A DNA stretch of 64,000 nt from Scheffersomyces stipitis CBS 6054. Lineage: Eukaryota; Ascomycota; Pichiomycetes; Serinales; Debaryomycetaceae. Below are positions 39,955 through 48,531 of this stretch, in pieces (position 1 is the stretch's first letter; each line of letters starts with the position of its first letter). The position numbers and the translations under genes are program-made. The DNA lies in assembly GCF_000209165.1 (NCBI RefSeq), contig NC_009068.1, positions 2,852,001 to 2,916,000 of the forward strand. Reading direction: 5' to 3'. Under the pieces are notes generated by a model, which was given only the letters and a program-made list of their open reading frames with translations, searched no databases and was not told where the DNA came from.

Positions 39955-40806
39955 TCAAACGGCACTGTCGTTGTTAGTGTTACTATTTGTTATTAGCGGA
40001 GCAGATTCGTTTGTTTCTACAACCGTGATTACCTCTGTCCGGACATACGTTGTGCCCGTCACAGCAGCAAAGACTGACAAGAGCAACAAAATTCCAGAAA
40101 TTACAAACGAGAAGATCCATTGCAAAGCAATCACTTTAGTGAAGATTTGACCAAGTCCCAAGCCAAAGGTGATTATAGACGAACTTATACCAATACCCCA
40201 ATCCCCAAATACAAGTACAAGGAAACCAGGAACTAGAAGGAAGTCCCACACTATAACGTTGGCTATGATCCTGGCAGCTAAACCTGTTGATTTGAACAAA
40301 ACAGCACCATTCCAGAAAATAGCGTAGAACAACCACGAAAAGGGGAAAGCAGACGTAGGTAAATGGATCAAGAGCCAATTTCCCAAAGGCTTTATAGAAT
40401 AGGTTCTGTGGTTAAAGTACAAGACCAAGATATTGAAAAAGTTGATAAGCACTACAACTTCACTCCAAAAATAGTGACCCAGTCCAAAGAGGACACTCCA
40501 CAAATAGGTTCCAGCATTGAAGATGAAGAAGTGCCAACCTACAAGAACTGTAGTGTTCAACCTGCCAGAATCAATATCTGGCAAAAATATCTGGAAGACA
40601 TAGGTGATCTGGAGAATGTACAAAATGATCCAAAATACAAATGTCACTATAGAGCTTCCTGAAAAGGGAGTATCGCCAGGCAGAAAGCCACTGTCAGGAT
40701 CAAAAGGAGACTTGGAAACAGCATACTTGGCATTTCCCCATATAGACAACACCAATGATATGATAGTGGCCACTTTATGAGTAGTGAGTTCTTCGTTTGA
40801 AGGCAT
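39955..40806 (-). CDS. Fungal multi-span membrane protein, DUF1774-like
   Basis: From the only ATG of the frame the protein has 283 residues. The open frame extends 18 codons upstream, but only to a GTG. I count about seven hydrophobic segments, ending in a hydrophilic Asn/Ser-rich C-terminal tail. A conserved-looking stretch is FFIFNAGTYLWSVLFGLGHY. The layout resembles the fungal family of unknown function DUF1774, but this is recognition by pattern, not by a search. The location and role are unknown. A TATA-like sequence (40992-41003) lies about 190 bp upstream. Confidence 0.6.
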   Translation of the reverse strand: MPSNEELTTHKVATIISLVLSIWGNAKYAVSKSPFDPDSGFLPGDTPFSGSSIVTFVFWIILYILQITYVFQIFLPDIDSGRLNTTVLVGWHFFIFNAGTYLWSVLFGLGHYFWSEVVVLINFFNILVLYFNHRTYSIKPLGNWLLIHLPTSAFPFSWLFYAIFWNGAVLFKSTGLAARIIANVIVWDFLLVPGFLVLVFGDWGIGISSSIITFGLGLGQIFTKVIALQWIFSFVISGILLLLSVFAAVTGTTYVRTEVITVVETNESAPLITNSNTNNDSAV

Positions 40807-41444
40807 TTTAGCTAGACAATTAGGATTATAGACAACGGCAATATCCTTCAATATTCTCACTTAACGACAAGTAACGGTCTTAAGATGAATTATGGGCTCA
40901 ATTGACTCTTTTAGACTCGGGTAAATACACTCGATTGACTATTGGCTTGATTATGAAGAGACTCTGAGACTACAACAACTAGAAGAAATGCTATATATAT
41001 AAAGGGAATACACGACGGAGGATCCACAGAGCCAAAACCTCTCCACACTCACTGCAACAAAATGAAGTCATGTTACTTTTTCAGCCTGAAATAAGGAACT
41101 AGAATCACATTACCTGATTCAGTCGCCCCTTATTCCAGAGTTAGGGGTCGTGGAATGGACCCATCTAGATTTGTTATCTACAGTATTTAGATACAGCCAT
41201 TGTTATTCACAATAAAGTAGCCCTTGTCATAAGGACATTCGGGTGAACTAAAAAGGCATCCTACAGCAAAATGCAAATTTGAGTACAAACATACTTGAGA
41301 GTTTTCTGGTTATAAAATGAAACTAAGAAGAAAGTCTTGCTATATTTGTTGGAATAGCACTGACTGCGAAAAGAATGGTTGCGAAAAATCTCCTTTTGAG
41401 AACCAAACACTTGATTCCAGCGTATATATCTTTTAGACAACTCT
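40807..41444. other. Intergenic region DUF1774-like to GAD1
   Basis: The region upstream of the DUF1774-like gene carries TATATATATAAA at 40992-41003. An ATG with a strong CAACAAAATG context opens a 10-codon frame on the plus strand (41062-41094). Two tandem TTTCGCA-type elements lie at 41361-41372 and 41375-41389. Confidence 0.6.
40992..41003. promoter_or_regulatory. TATA-like sequence
   Basis: TATATATATAAA could serve the DUF1774-like gene on the minus strand (about 190 bp from its start). It could equally serve a plus-strand transcript with an ATG 70 bp downstream. Confidence 0.35.
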
Positions 41445-43154
41445 CTAACACGTAGCTCTGTACCTTCTCTTGTGCTTGGGGTTGACACTGGCCTGCTTAA
41501 GCTGCTCGTGCTGGATTTCCTTCTTGTCTTCTACTCCGCCGGACGAGATGGACAACAACAAGCTGTAGACAAGACCCTTGTCCACCTCTTCTGTAGTGTG
41601 TTTAGCGTGGATAACGTCACGGACATCCTTGCACGACTTGATCAACAACTCAACAGCTTCAATGCTGTCCTTGACCAACTTCTCAAGGAGGTTCAAGCTG
41701 AGCGACTGACGAACAACCACTCTCAAGATTTCCTTTTCTCCTTCATCTGGAGGCAAATGGTAGTTGGGAACAATGTAGCCCTTGTTTCTCAACAAGGTAG
41801 AGAAAATACCCTGGGGAATCTCAGGGTAGGTTTCTCTCAATTCCTTGGAGAATCTGAAAGCTACAACTGGCAAACCAGGTTCAAACTTCTCGTTGTGAAT
41901 AGCTTCCTTGGTATGTTTGCTATCGACGTGGTGAACCTTGGTATACACTTGAGCAGCTCTCTCGTCACTCACTTCCTTGTGGATGACAGACAACACTTCA
42001 AAATACTCAGATTTTTCCAAGATGTTGGACAACAATCTTGCATTGGAGATACAAGAGTTGAAGATCTTAGAGTATCCTTCTTTTCCCAAAGTCAAGAAAT
42101 TGTAGTACTGGAGAACCACTGGGAAACCAGCTCTGGAGAAGTTCAAACCAAACGTCTCTTCTACACCTCCCAAGTAGTCTAAAGAGAACTTGAGAGACTT
42201 GGGCAACAATTCGCTGTCCTTCCAAATGACCCAGCCCAAGCCAGCAGTGGTTAAACCAAACTTGTGACCAGAAGTGTTGATGGAATCAACTCTGGGGATC
42301 TGGAAATCCCACTTTAAGTGGGGATAGACAAACGGAGCTACGAACCCACCTGAAGCACCATCGACATGGATTCTTACATCAAGACCCTTTTCCTTCTCAA
42401 TTTCGTCAAGCAAGTGTGAGATTTGCTCAACAGGCTCGAACGCACCGGTGAAAGTCGAACCAAGGATCACAAAGATCCCGATCGTGTTTTCATCTACGGC
42501 TTCTTTGATTTTGGAGATATCGATAAGGTGACCCGATTCCTCATTGACATGAATAAGTCTGTCCTCGACGTCGAAATAACGGGCAAACTTTTCCAAGGCA
42601 ACCTGGGCAACACTGGCCATGATGATGTTGGGATTTTCTGTCAGCTTACCAGCAGCCTTTCTCTTTTCCTGCCATCTCTTCTTCAATGCCAACCCAGCTA
42701 ACATAATAGCCTCAGAAGAGCCGGTTGTGGCTGTTCCAATTGAGTTGATTACCTTTTTACCCGTGGAGTCAACTTTGGTTGGAGCATGCCACAAATTGGA
42801 CAAGATGCTAATACATCTTTGCTGGAAGTCGATAAGCAGAGGGTATTCGTCGTTATCGGCCAAGTTCTTGACAATATTGTCAGTAATTAACTTCAATTGG
42901 GTGTCGTCACAGCTAGTGTTTACAAACGAGGCAAGGTTCAACGTGGGGTTGCCGTCCAAGGTCAATTCTTCCAGCAAGTATTTGTAGACCAATTCACCCG
43001 AAGATGAGTGCAGTGGAATTTCGTATTTGGGCACCAACTTTTCAGAGTCGTACTGAGAGATGTATTCTTCTCTTTTGGTCAACTTCAGCTTGACAGCATT
43101 CTTCAAGAGTGCCGTCTCAAGGACTTCGGCGTCAATATGCTTAGATAAAGTCAT
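41445..43154 (-). CDS. GAD1: Glutamate decarboxylase
   Basis: The 569-residue PLP enzyme has the group II decarboxylase signatures: GTATTGSSEAIMLAGLALK, the cofactor-binding HVDGASGGFVAPF, and SINTSGHKFGLTTAGLGW with the Schiff-base lysine at residue 298. By family knowledge it converts glutamate to GABA and CO2 in the cytosol, feeds the GABA shunt, and supports oxidative stress tolerance. The basic C-terminal tail (PKHKRRYRATC) is where plant enzymes bind calmodulin, but a regulatory role here is not shown. The length is close to Saccharomyces Gad1 (585). A 236-codon frame on the opposite strand is a shadow. Confidence 0.95.
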   Translation of the reverse strand: MTLSKHIDAEVLETALLKNAVKLKLTKREEYISQYDSEKLVPKYEIPLHSSSGELVYKYLLEELTLDGNPTLNLASFVNTSCDDTQLKLITDNIVKNLADNDEYPLLIDFQQRCISILSNLWHAPTKVDSTGKKVINSIGTATTGSSEAIMLAGLALKKRWQEKRKAAGKLTENPNIIMASVAQVALEKFARYFDVEDRLIHVNEESGHLIDISKIKEAVDENTIGIFVILGSTFTGAFEPVEQISHLLDEIEKEKGLDVRIHVDGASGGFVAPFVYPHLKWDFQIPRVDSINTSGHKFGLTTAGLGWVIWKDSELLPKSLKFSLDYLGGVEETFGLNFSRAGFPVVLQYYNFLTLGKEGYSKIFNSCISNARLLSNILEKSEYFEVLSVIHKEVSDERAAQVYTKVHHVDSKHTKEAIHNEKFEPGLPVVAFRFSKELRETYPEIPQGIFSTLLRNKGYIVPNYHLPPDEGEKEILRVVVRQSLSLNLLEKLVKDSIEAVELLIKSCKDVRDVIHAKHTTEEVDKGLVYSLLLSISSGGVEDKKEIQHEQLKQASVNPKHKRRYRATC

Positions 43155-44686
43155 TCTGTATCAATTGACAAAGTTGAGCAATTACTATTAAAAAGGAGCA
43201 ATATCTGTTGATTTAAATATCACTTTTTGATTTTCTTGTAAATTTATGGTTAAACTTCTAACCGAATTTTCAGCGAATTCTGTTGAATATTTCCCAATTG
43301 TACTATTGGATTCAAGAATTATCTGATACTATTCACTTGGATCTTCTACTTAGCAAGTAATTGATGCCAATGGTAATTCAATTAATTATGTTGTACTATA
43401 AAGCCTAAAAGCCCCTGGCAAAACTACCCATATATATACTTGTCCACCGGATCCCAGTAAACCAACACCGGTTGGCCCCTGTGACATCATCCGAACATTC
43501 CCAATTCCGAGGTGTCCACGAGTTGTACGAAGTACCATATCCAATTGCAATTGTGATACTTCCTAATTCTGAAGCCAATTCTGAAGCTAATTCACCTAAG
43601 CCTTATGGCGATTTAGAATTCCAAATCTTAATATTGAATAATATCTCCACAATTCCCCCATTATCCTCTACGGCTCCTGAATATGGATCAGCCTCTCACG
43701 AACAATAGTGCCTTATCAATGTCTTGGCATGCCGAAGCGAAGAGTAGAAGAAGTTGACGTTAGAGTTGGGATTCGATGGCTTTTGAGAGGACCTTATGAC
43801 ATATTCACTGGAGCACGGGCACAGTCACAGTTAGAGGGTTAATTTGGGGTACTACTAAGTACTGAAAGAACGTGGAAGCTACATTCCAAGCCACAAGAAA
43901 CTCGATTGGATATTCACAATTTCCATTGTCTTTCTAGGTAGGCAGAACCCCCCGCTATATTGACAGCACGAGCTGAGAGACAGCTGATATCCTATGCTTT
44001 CATCATTCCATTTCCTCTTTATCCATCCCTATTTATACCATCTCTGTTATCCCTTTATTCTTCTGAAAAGTTGTGCCTATACTTACCATGAGAATTCCAG
44101 CTTTGAGTGAAAAGCCATTGTGGCATGGAATTGCTTCTGATCTACAATTTCACCGCCTTCCAGAGCTTCCGAACTTCAACTCCGAGACAGTTCATGCCCC
44201 TAGCTGATGAGCCGCCCCTCCGTATAGATCACGTGAGAATCTAGAGTTTTTCAGCAATGCAAGGTCTTCCACAGTATGGGTGCAATTCTAGACCAAATAC
44301 ACATGTAATGGTTCTGGCGACATTCACTTCCTGGTCGCTGCTTCCGATGTTGCCCATTTATGGATACCACTCTAGTGTAACGAAATGTGTCCCAATTGTT
44401 CGAATTGTGGAGACGTCACGTGAGTACAGATGAACATCTTCAATTTCTAGGGTCTACAATCTACTTAGTCTTTAAACCGTAATGCATTAAAAATTAAACT
44501 TGATTTTATACACATGTGGCCCTGATGCGGAACGCTGGTTCAAGTTTGCTCTCAATTATACAAGATCTGAAGCGTGAGATGACTGAAAACAAATAGCATA
44601 AGTTTCAAGAATTTACATTTTTCAAAATTTTCAACTCTCACTTTCACTATTCGACCTTTCAGCCTTTAATTATAGTCCGGAGGCAC
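43155..44686. other. Intergenic region upstream of GAD1
   Basis: This 1.5 kb holds CACGTG at 44230-44235 and 44417-44422, TATATATA near 43431, and a 12 bp direct repeat (43565-43593). A 78-codon frame across the repeat opens with TTG and is not convincing. Confidence 0.65.
43565..43593. repeat. Direct repeat of AATTCTGAAGC(C/T)
   Basis: Two 12 bp copies differing at one base plus a partial third lie about 410 bp upstream of GAD1. Confidence 0.8.
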
Positions 44687-45151
44687 TTACTCGACTTCGT
44701 CGAACTTTTCGCCGTCGATCAAGTCTGGGATACCTTCGTCGCCACCAGCTGGGGCACCAGCGTTAAGCTCGGTAGGAGCCTTACCGGCTTGCAATTGTTC
44801 GGCCAATTGTCTCAAGATTTCCAAGTTTTCAGCACCGAGTTGAGGCAAGATCTGGGGAATCAACTGGGTCACGTTCTTCTCTTGAGGGTAACCGGTGAAG
44901 GCAAAAGTGTTGGAGGCAGCAGCACCCTGGACTCCGACTCTGTTGAAGTGCAAGACCTTACCGTCTTCTCTGAAGAAGTTGGCTTCTTCAACATTCTCAA
45001 TCTTGGTAGCCTTCAATTTGCCCAAAGCTTCGATCAACTTGGTGTCGTCCTGTTCGGTCTTGACCACCTTCTTGGCCTTGACTCTGGAGCCACCGACCTT
45101 CTTGGCAGCGGCCTTCTGCAACTTGGCTAACTTTTCTGGATCAACTGGCAT
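44687..45151 (-). CDS. EGD1: Nascent polypeptide-associated complex beta subunit
   Basis: From the ATG at 45151 the protein has 154 residues and begins MPVDPEKLAKLQKAAAKKVG, like yeast Egd1. It contains the basic ribosome-binding N-terminus (RVKAKKV), the NAC domain (about 35-100, with EANFFREDGKVLHFNRVGVQ) and an acidic C-terminal tail. By family knowledge it pairs with Egd2 at the ribosomal exit tunnel and shields nascent chains. An in-frame ATG at 45256 would add 35 residues. The shorter start is chosen by homology. The gene is divergent from DPP1. Confidence 0.95.
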   Translation of the reverse strand: MPVDPEKLAKLQKAAAKKVGGSRVKAKKVVKTEQDDTKLIEALGKLKATKIENVEEANFFREDGKVLHFNRVGVQGAAASNTFAFTGYPQEKNVTQLIPQILPQLGAENLEILRQLAEQLQAGKAPTELNAGAPAGGDEGIPDLIDGEKFDEVE

Positions 45152-45651
45152 TTCTGTTGTTGGAATTGGAATGGTGGAATAAGAGAGAATGGTAGAGTTT
45201 TTGGATTCACGGTGAAAAATCGTCGACAAAAGTAGAGGCGCACGACTGGTGTGCATATAGATGGGGTTTAAGAAAGTAGAAGCAGGGAATAGTGAGAGAG
45301 AAGAAAAGAAGACCAGAACCGCAAGAGTAATTGAGTAAGACGGATATTGATTTAAACAGCCAATATAGTCACTTGTAACCTGATATAGATACGTGTATTA
45401 CGAGCAATAAATTTTGAAAATTACGAATCATATTTTTACCCAATTCACTCAATTCACACCGAACAATTTACTCCATACAAAAATTTCGCAGTCATTTCGT
45501 TAACAAATCTTTTTTTCCTCACTCTTTCTCTCCCTCTCCAATCTGCCCTGGTGTCGTTTCCACGCACGTGACGTCCAAATCCAGTAATTTATCACAATTT
45601 CTAACCACGACTTTTCATCTTGATCCCCGTTCTTCTTTTCCCTCCATTGCC
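45152..45651. promoter_or_regulatory. Divergent promoter region EGD1/DPP1
   Basis: This 500 bp contains an AAATTTCGCAGTCATTT element (45481-45497) and CACGTG with an adjoining GTGACGTC (45565-45574) on the DPP1 side. The EGD1 side carries an in-frame upstream ATG. Confidence 0.55.
45565..45570. promoter_or_regulatory. CACGTG element upstream of DPP1
   Basis: GCACGTGACGTCC contains CACGTG overlapping a CRE-like TGACGTC, about 80 bp before the DPP1 start. Confidence 0.5.
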
Positions 45652-46497
45652 ATGGGCCTTTTTTCACCATCCGGAGTAGTCACCTACGTCCGCAGTGCTG
45701 CGTTCCGTCGGTTTCTTCCCGATTGGGCCATTGCTTTTGCTCTCATCGCCTACTTTTTCATCATAGCTGAACATGCCCGGCCGTTCGAACGCCAGTTTTC
45801 TCTTAGCGACTTGTCCATCTCACATCCTTTTGCTGTTGTCGAACGCGTTACTGGAGTCAATTGCATCTTGATCTCGTCTTTGGTCCCCGTTTTCGTCATT
45901 GTCGTATTCCTGGCCGCGAAATTCAACTATTCGCAAGCCAACAATAAGCATGCTGCTCTACACTCCTTGATGCTTGCTGGTTTGGGGCTCGTGGTTTCAC
46001 TCAGTATCAATGGCGTGGTGACCGACATATTGAAGAATTGGATCAGCAGACCCAGACCTGACTTCTTAGCTCGGTGTGGGGCAAAACCTGGCACTCCTGT
46101 CGGCAAACTCGTGGACGTCTCAGTGTGTACTGCTCCTTTGGGAATAACCATCTTGACAGACGGAATGAGATCCACACCTTCGGGCCATTCCTCTATCAGT
46201 TTCTCTGGCTTGACGTTCTTGACTCTCTGGCTTATTGGACAGCTCAAGGTGTTGAAGTCTGGCGCTCCTCAGCCTCTCTACAAGATCCTACTTTCGGGTA
46301 CTCCTATTCTTTTAGCCTCTTACATAGCCTTGAGTAGAACTCAGGATTATAGACACCACTTCCTTGACATTATATTAGGTGGCACAATCGGTAACTTCTT
46401 TGCCTTCTACGCCTACCACCGCTACTTTAACAAGGTCTGGTCCGATGACTCTGAAAAGCCATTGGACGACGAGACTAGTGATCTTTTACCTCGCTAG
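45652..46497 (+). CDS. DPP1: Diacylglycerol pyrophosphate/phosphatidate phosphatase, Dpp1-like
   Basis: From the first ATG the protein has 281 residues, and an upstream GTG is discounted. The three PAP2 motifs are complete: K128-X6-R135-P136 (within ILKNWISRPRPD), P176-SGH (TPSGHSS), and S228-R-X5-H235-X3-D239 (SRTQDYRHHFLD). About six transmembrane segments surround them, and the acidic C-terminus ends DLLPR. By family knowledge it dephosphorylates diacylglycerol pyrophosphate, phosphatidate and lysophosphatidate at the vacuole or Golgi membrane without needing Mg2+. Lpp1 is the alternative, but the length (Dpp1 has 289 residues) and the motif context favour Dpp1. Confidence 0.88.
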   Translation: MGLFSPSGVVTYVRSAAFRRFLPDWAIAFALIAYFFIIAEHARPFERQFSLSDLSISHPFAVVERVTGVNCILISSLVPVFVIVVFLAAKFNYSQANNKHAALHSLMLAGLGLVVSLSINGVVTDILKNWISRPRPDFLARCGAKPGTPVGKLVDVSVCTAPLGITILTDGMRSTPSGHSSISFSGLTFLTLWLIGQLKVLKSGAPQPLYKILLSGTPILLASYIALSRTQDYRHHFLDIILGGTIGNFFAFYAYHRYFNKVWSDDSEKPLDDETSDLLPR

Positions 46498-46995
46498 TGA
46501 TAGTACAATATGTTTTGAAAATGAATAGAAAATATACAAACGACAAAATGCATAGATACACTTTATTCGAAGTCTTTGAACCTTACAAATACAGCTACGT
46601 GATAGTAGAAGCTGTTCATCTACATTTCTATACAAAAGTCTTCTCTCCACAGCCTGTGTTTCAAGAGTATTTACCGCGTGCTTTCTTTACATATTACATA
46701 TCACTAGACAGTTTGAATCTCTGATATAGCACCTATCTGTAGATCATTCTTTTCGCCTATATGGGCTCCAGCTGTCACATGGCCAAAGTTCGAGACAATC
46801 CGCAACTGAAACATCTTGGCTGCAACACATTTTTTCTGTCCAGAATGGCTGCGAAATTTTCAGACAAATCTGAAACAGATTTCAATTGAGGTCGAAGGCT
46901 CCATCTTCTGCTCAAACTTATATAACAATAGGAATTGGAAATAGATTATGTCCCTGTCAATACTTCAACTATAAACTCATTAGATCACTACTACA
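46498..46995. other. Intergenic region DPP1 to Fus1-like
   Basis: This nearly 500 bp contains AATGGCTGCGAAATTTT (46844-46860), a strong copy of the recurrent element, 136 bp before the next start. A 75-codon frame directly after DPP1 opens with GTG and is not supported. Confidence 0.65.
46844..46860 (-). promoter_or_regulatory. Recurrent TTTCGCAGCCATT element (minus strand)
   Basis: AATGGCTGCGAAATTTT is the reverse complement of AAAATTTCGCAGCCATT, one of the best matches to the recurrent element. It is immediately followed by CAGAC. Confidence 0.45.
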
Positions 46996-48252
46996 ATGGG
47001 CTTGACAATAATAAGAAGAGCAAGTCCCGATGATGGAGACATAACCATCTTGATGACTATAACCTCTACTTATACCTTGGGCGATTCGGAGACATTACCT
47101 GTTTCTACTCCAACTTCTTCTAAGTCCACTTCTATAGTTTACAAAACTACAACTTTGGTAACTTCCGTCACGTCCAAGAGAAGTTCCACTACTACCTCGA
47201 GTACTTTTGATCACAGTTCATCATTAGAATCATCAATGTTTGAAACAGAAACTGAAGATTCCAGTCCAATCTCTTCTAACATTTCAAACAGCAGTCCCTC
47301 TCCTAGTGCCTCTAACATAGCGTTAACTTTAGATAGAGATGTTGACGGATCGGGTAAGTCCACCAAATTAGGTTTGGCTGTAGGTTTGCCTGTCTCTATA
47401 TTTGCTGTGTTCTTGTTTGTTGCCTTGGGGTTCTTTCTTCTAAAAAGAAAACTGGACAAAAAGATGTTAGAATACGAGAACGAATATTATAGTTACCCTC
47501 CTGATAGGTCGCCTATCACCAAACTTGCTAAATCGAGGATTCAGCCAACAGTATCAATGGTTCCTGAAAATGCCACCAAAGAAACTCAAGAAGCTTTTGA
47601 CGCATCTTCCATCTACTCTACATTACATAGTACTCCTCGTATATTACCTGGTCCTCAAAGAAGAGCTTATCGCAATTCCATTGGAAATTTCTTCAAGGAT
47701 AGGCTAAGCAAAGTAATCAAAGTTCAGGATATTCGAATGGGAGAAGAAAATTCGATTGACTCAAGGTTAAATTCGCACCCCAATCTTCTGCGTTCGTCTA
47801 TGTTCATGTCTCCTGTATTCCTAAAAAGGTTCCATTTAGGGAAAGGTGCCAATAAGGAAACCAAAAACGATGCCAACACTATTCAACCGCAGCTTGTTCC
47901 AATGCCATATTCAGAACAGACTATTCAATTGGGACCAGTCGGCAGTAGAAGAGATGGAAGGATCAATAGAGCCAAGCTGAAGTTGACTCTCCCTCCTATC
48001 ATAAGCAATGGTGAAAACGAACAAGAAGAAAAACCTCAAGAACACCAGAATGTCCATGTCGTGGTTCAAGACTATAGAAGGAAGTTGAACGACGAGTTGA
48101 CTATAGCAGTTGGTCAGGACGTAGCAGTCATCGGCAAGATTGTAGATGGCTGGTGTAAAGTAAGGCTCTTAGGACGAGACATTGATTTCCTCCAGGGCAA
48201 GAACTCCAGGATAGAAGGAGTGGTGCCCGCTTACTGTTTGCAGAAATTGTAA
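46996..48252 (+). CDS. Single-pass membrane protein with C-terminal SH3 domain, Fus1-like
   Basis: The 418-residue protein has a Ser/Thr-rich N-terminal domain suited to O-glycosylation (about 1-115) and no cleavable signal peptide. One hydrophobic span (125-149) is followed by basic residues (KRKLDKK). A long cytoplasmic region ends in an SH3 domain (about 355-418) with VVVQDYRRKLNDELTIAVGQ, DGWCKVRL, and GVVPAYCLQKL. This is the layout of yeast Fus1, a mating-tip protein that signals cell fusion. Orthology is inferred from architecture only; other SH3-bearing cortical membrane proteins are possible. The gene converges with the CAF120-like gene. Confidence 0.6.
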   Translation: MGLTIIRRASPDDGDITILMTITSTYTLGDSETLPVSTPTSSKSTSIVYKTTTLVTSVTSKRSSTTTSSTFDHSSSLESSMFETETEDSSPISSNISNSSPSPSASNIALTLDRDVDGSGKSTKLGLAVGLPVSIFAVFLFVALGFFLLKRKLDKKMLEYENEYYSYPPDRSPITKLAKSRIQPTVSMVPENATKETQEAFDASSIYSTLHSTPRILPGPQRRAYRNSIGNFFKDRLSKVIKVQDIRMGEENSIDSRLNSHPNLLRSSMFMSPVFLKRFHLGKGANKETKNDANTIQPQLVPMPYSEQTIQLGPVGSRRDGRINRAKLKLTLPPIISNGENEQEEKPQEHQNVHVVVQDYRRKLNDELTIAVGQDVAVIGKIVDGWCKVRLLGRDIDFLQGKNSRIEGVVPAYCLQKL

Positions 48253-48531
48253 CAACGCATTCTGAATCTCGAGACGAAGTGATGGTTAAGAGTTTATGGA
48301 GATGAACTTATAGAAAAGAGAGTAGTGAAGAAACTACATTGAAAAGGATATACCAAAAAAATAAGTGAAAAGTTCGGAAGTGTGAAATTTATACATTTCA
48401 TGTAATAGTACATAGAATAGTTTTTAAAAAGAGCAAGTAAAATATATACCACAATAGAAGGAAATCATCAATAGGCTCTTAAGCATCATCATCTCATAAT
48501 AGAATCATCGTTATGTTACTAGCAAAACTAT

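Noticed and set aside
41472..42182. 236-codon open frame antisense to GAD1
   Set aside because: The opposite strand encodes conserved glutamate decarboxylase motifs in this interval. The frame has no recognisable domain.
43472..43708. 78-codon frame spanning a direct repeat upstream of GAD1
   Set aside because: It starts with TTG, and its composition reflects the repeat.
46497..46724. 75-codon frame directly after DPP1
   Set aside because: It starts with GTG, has no domain, and lies in AT-rich 3' sequence.
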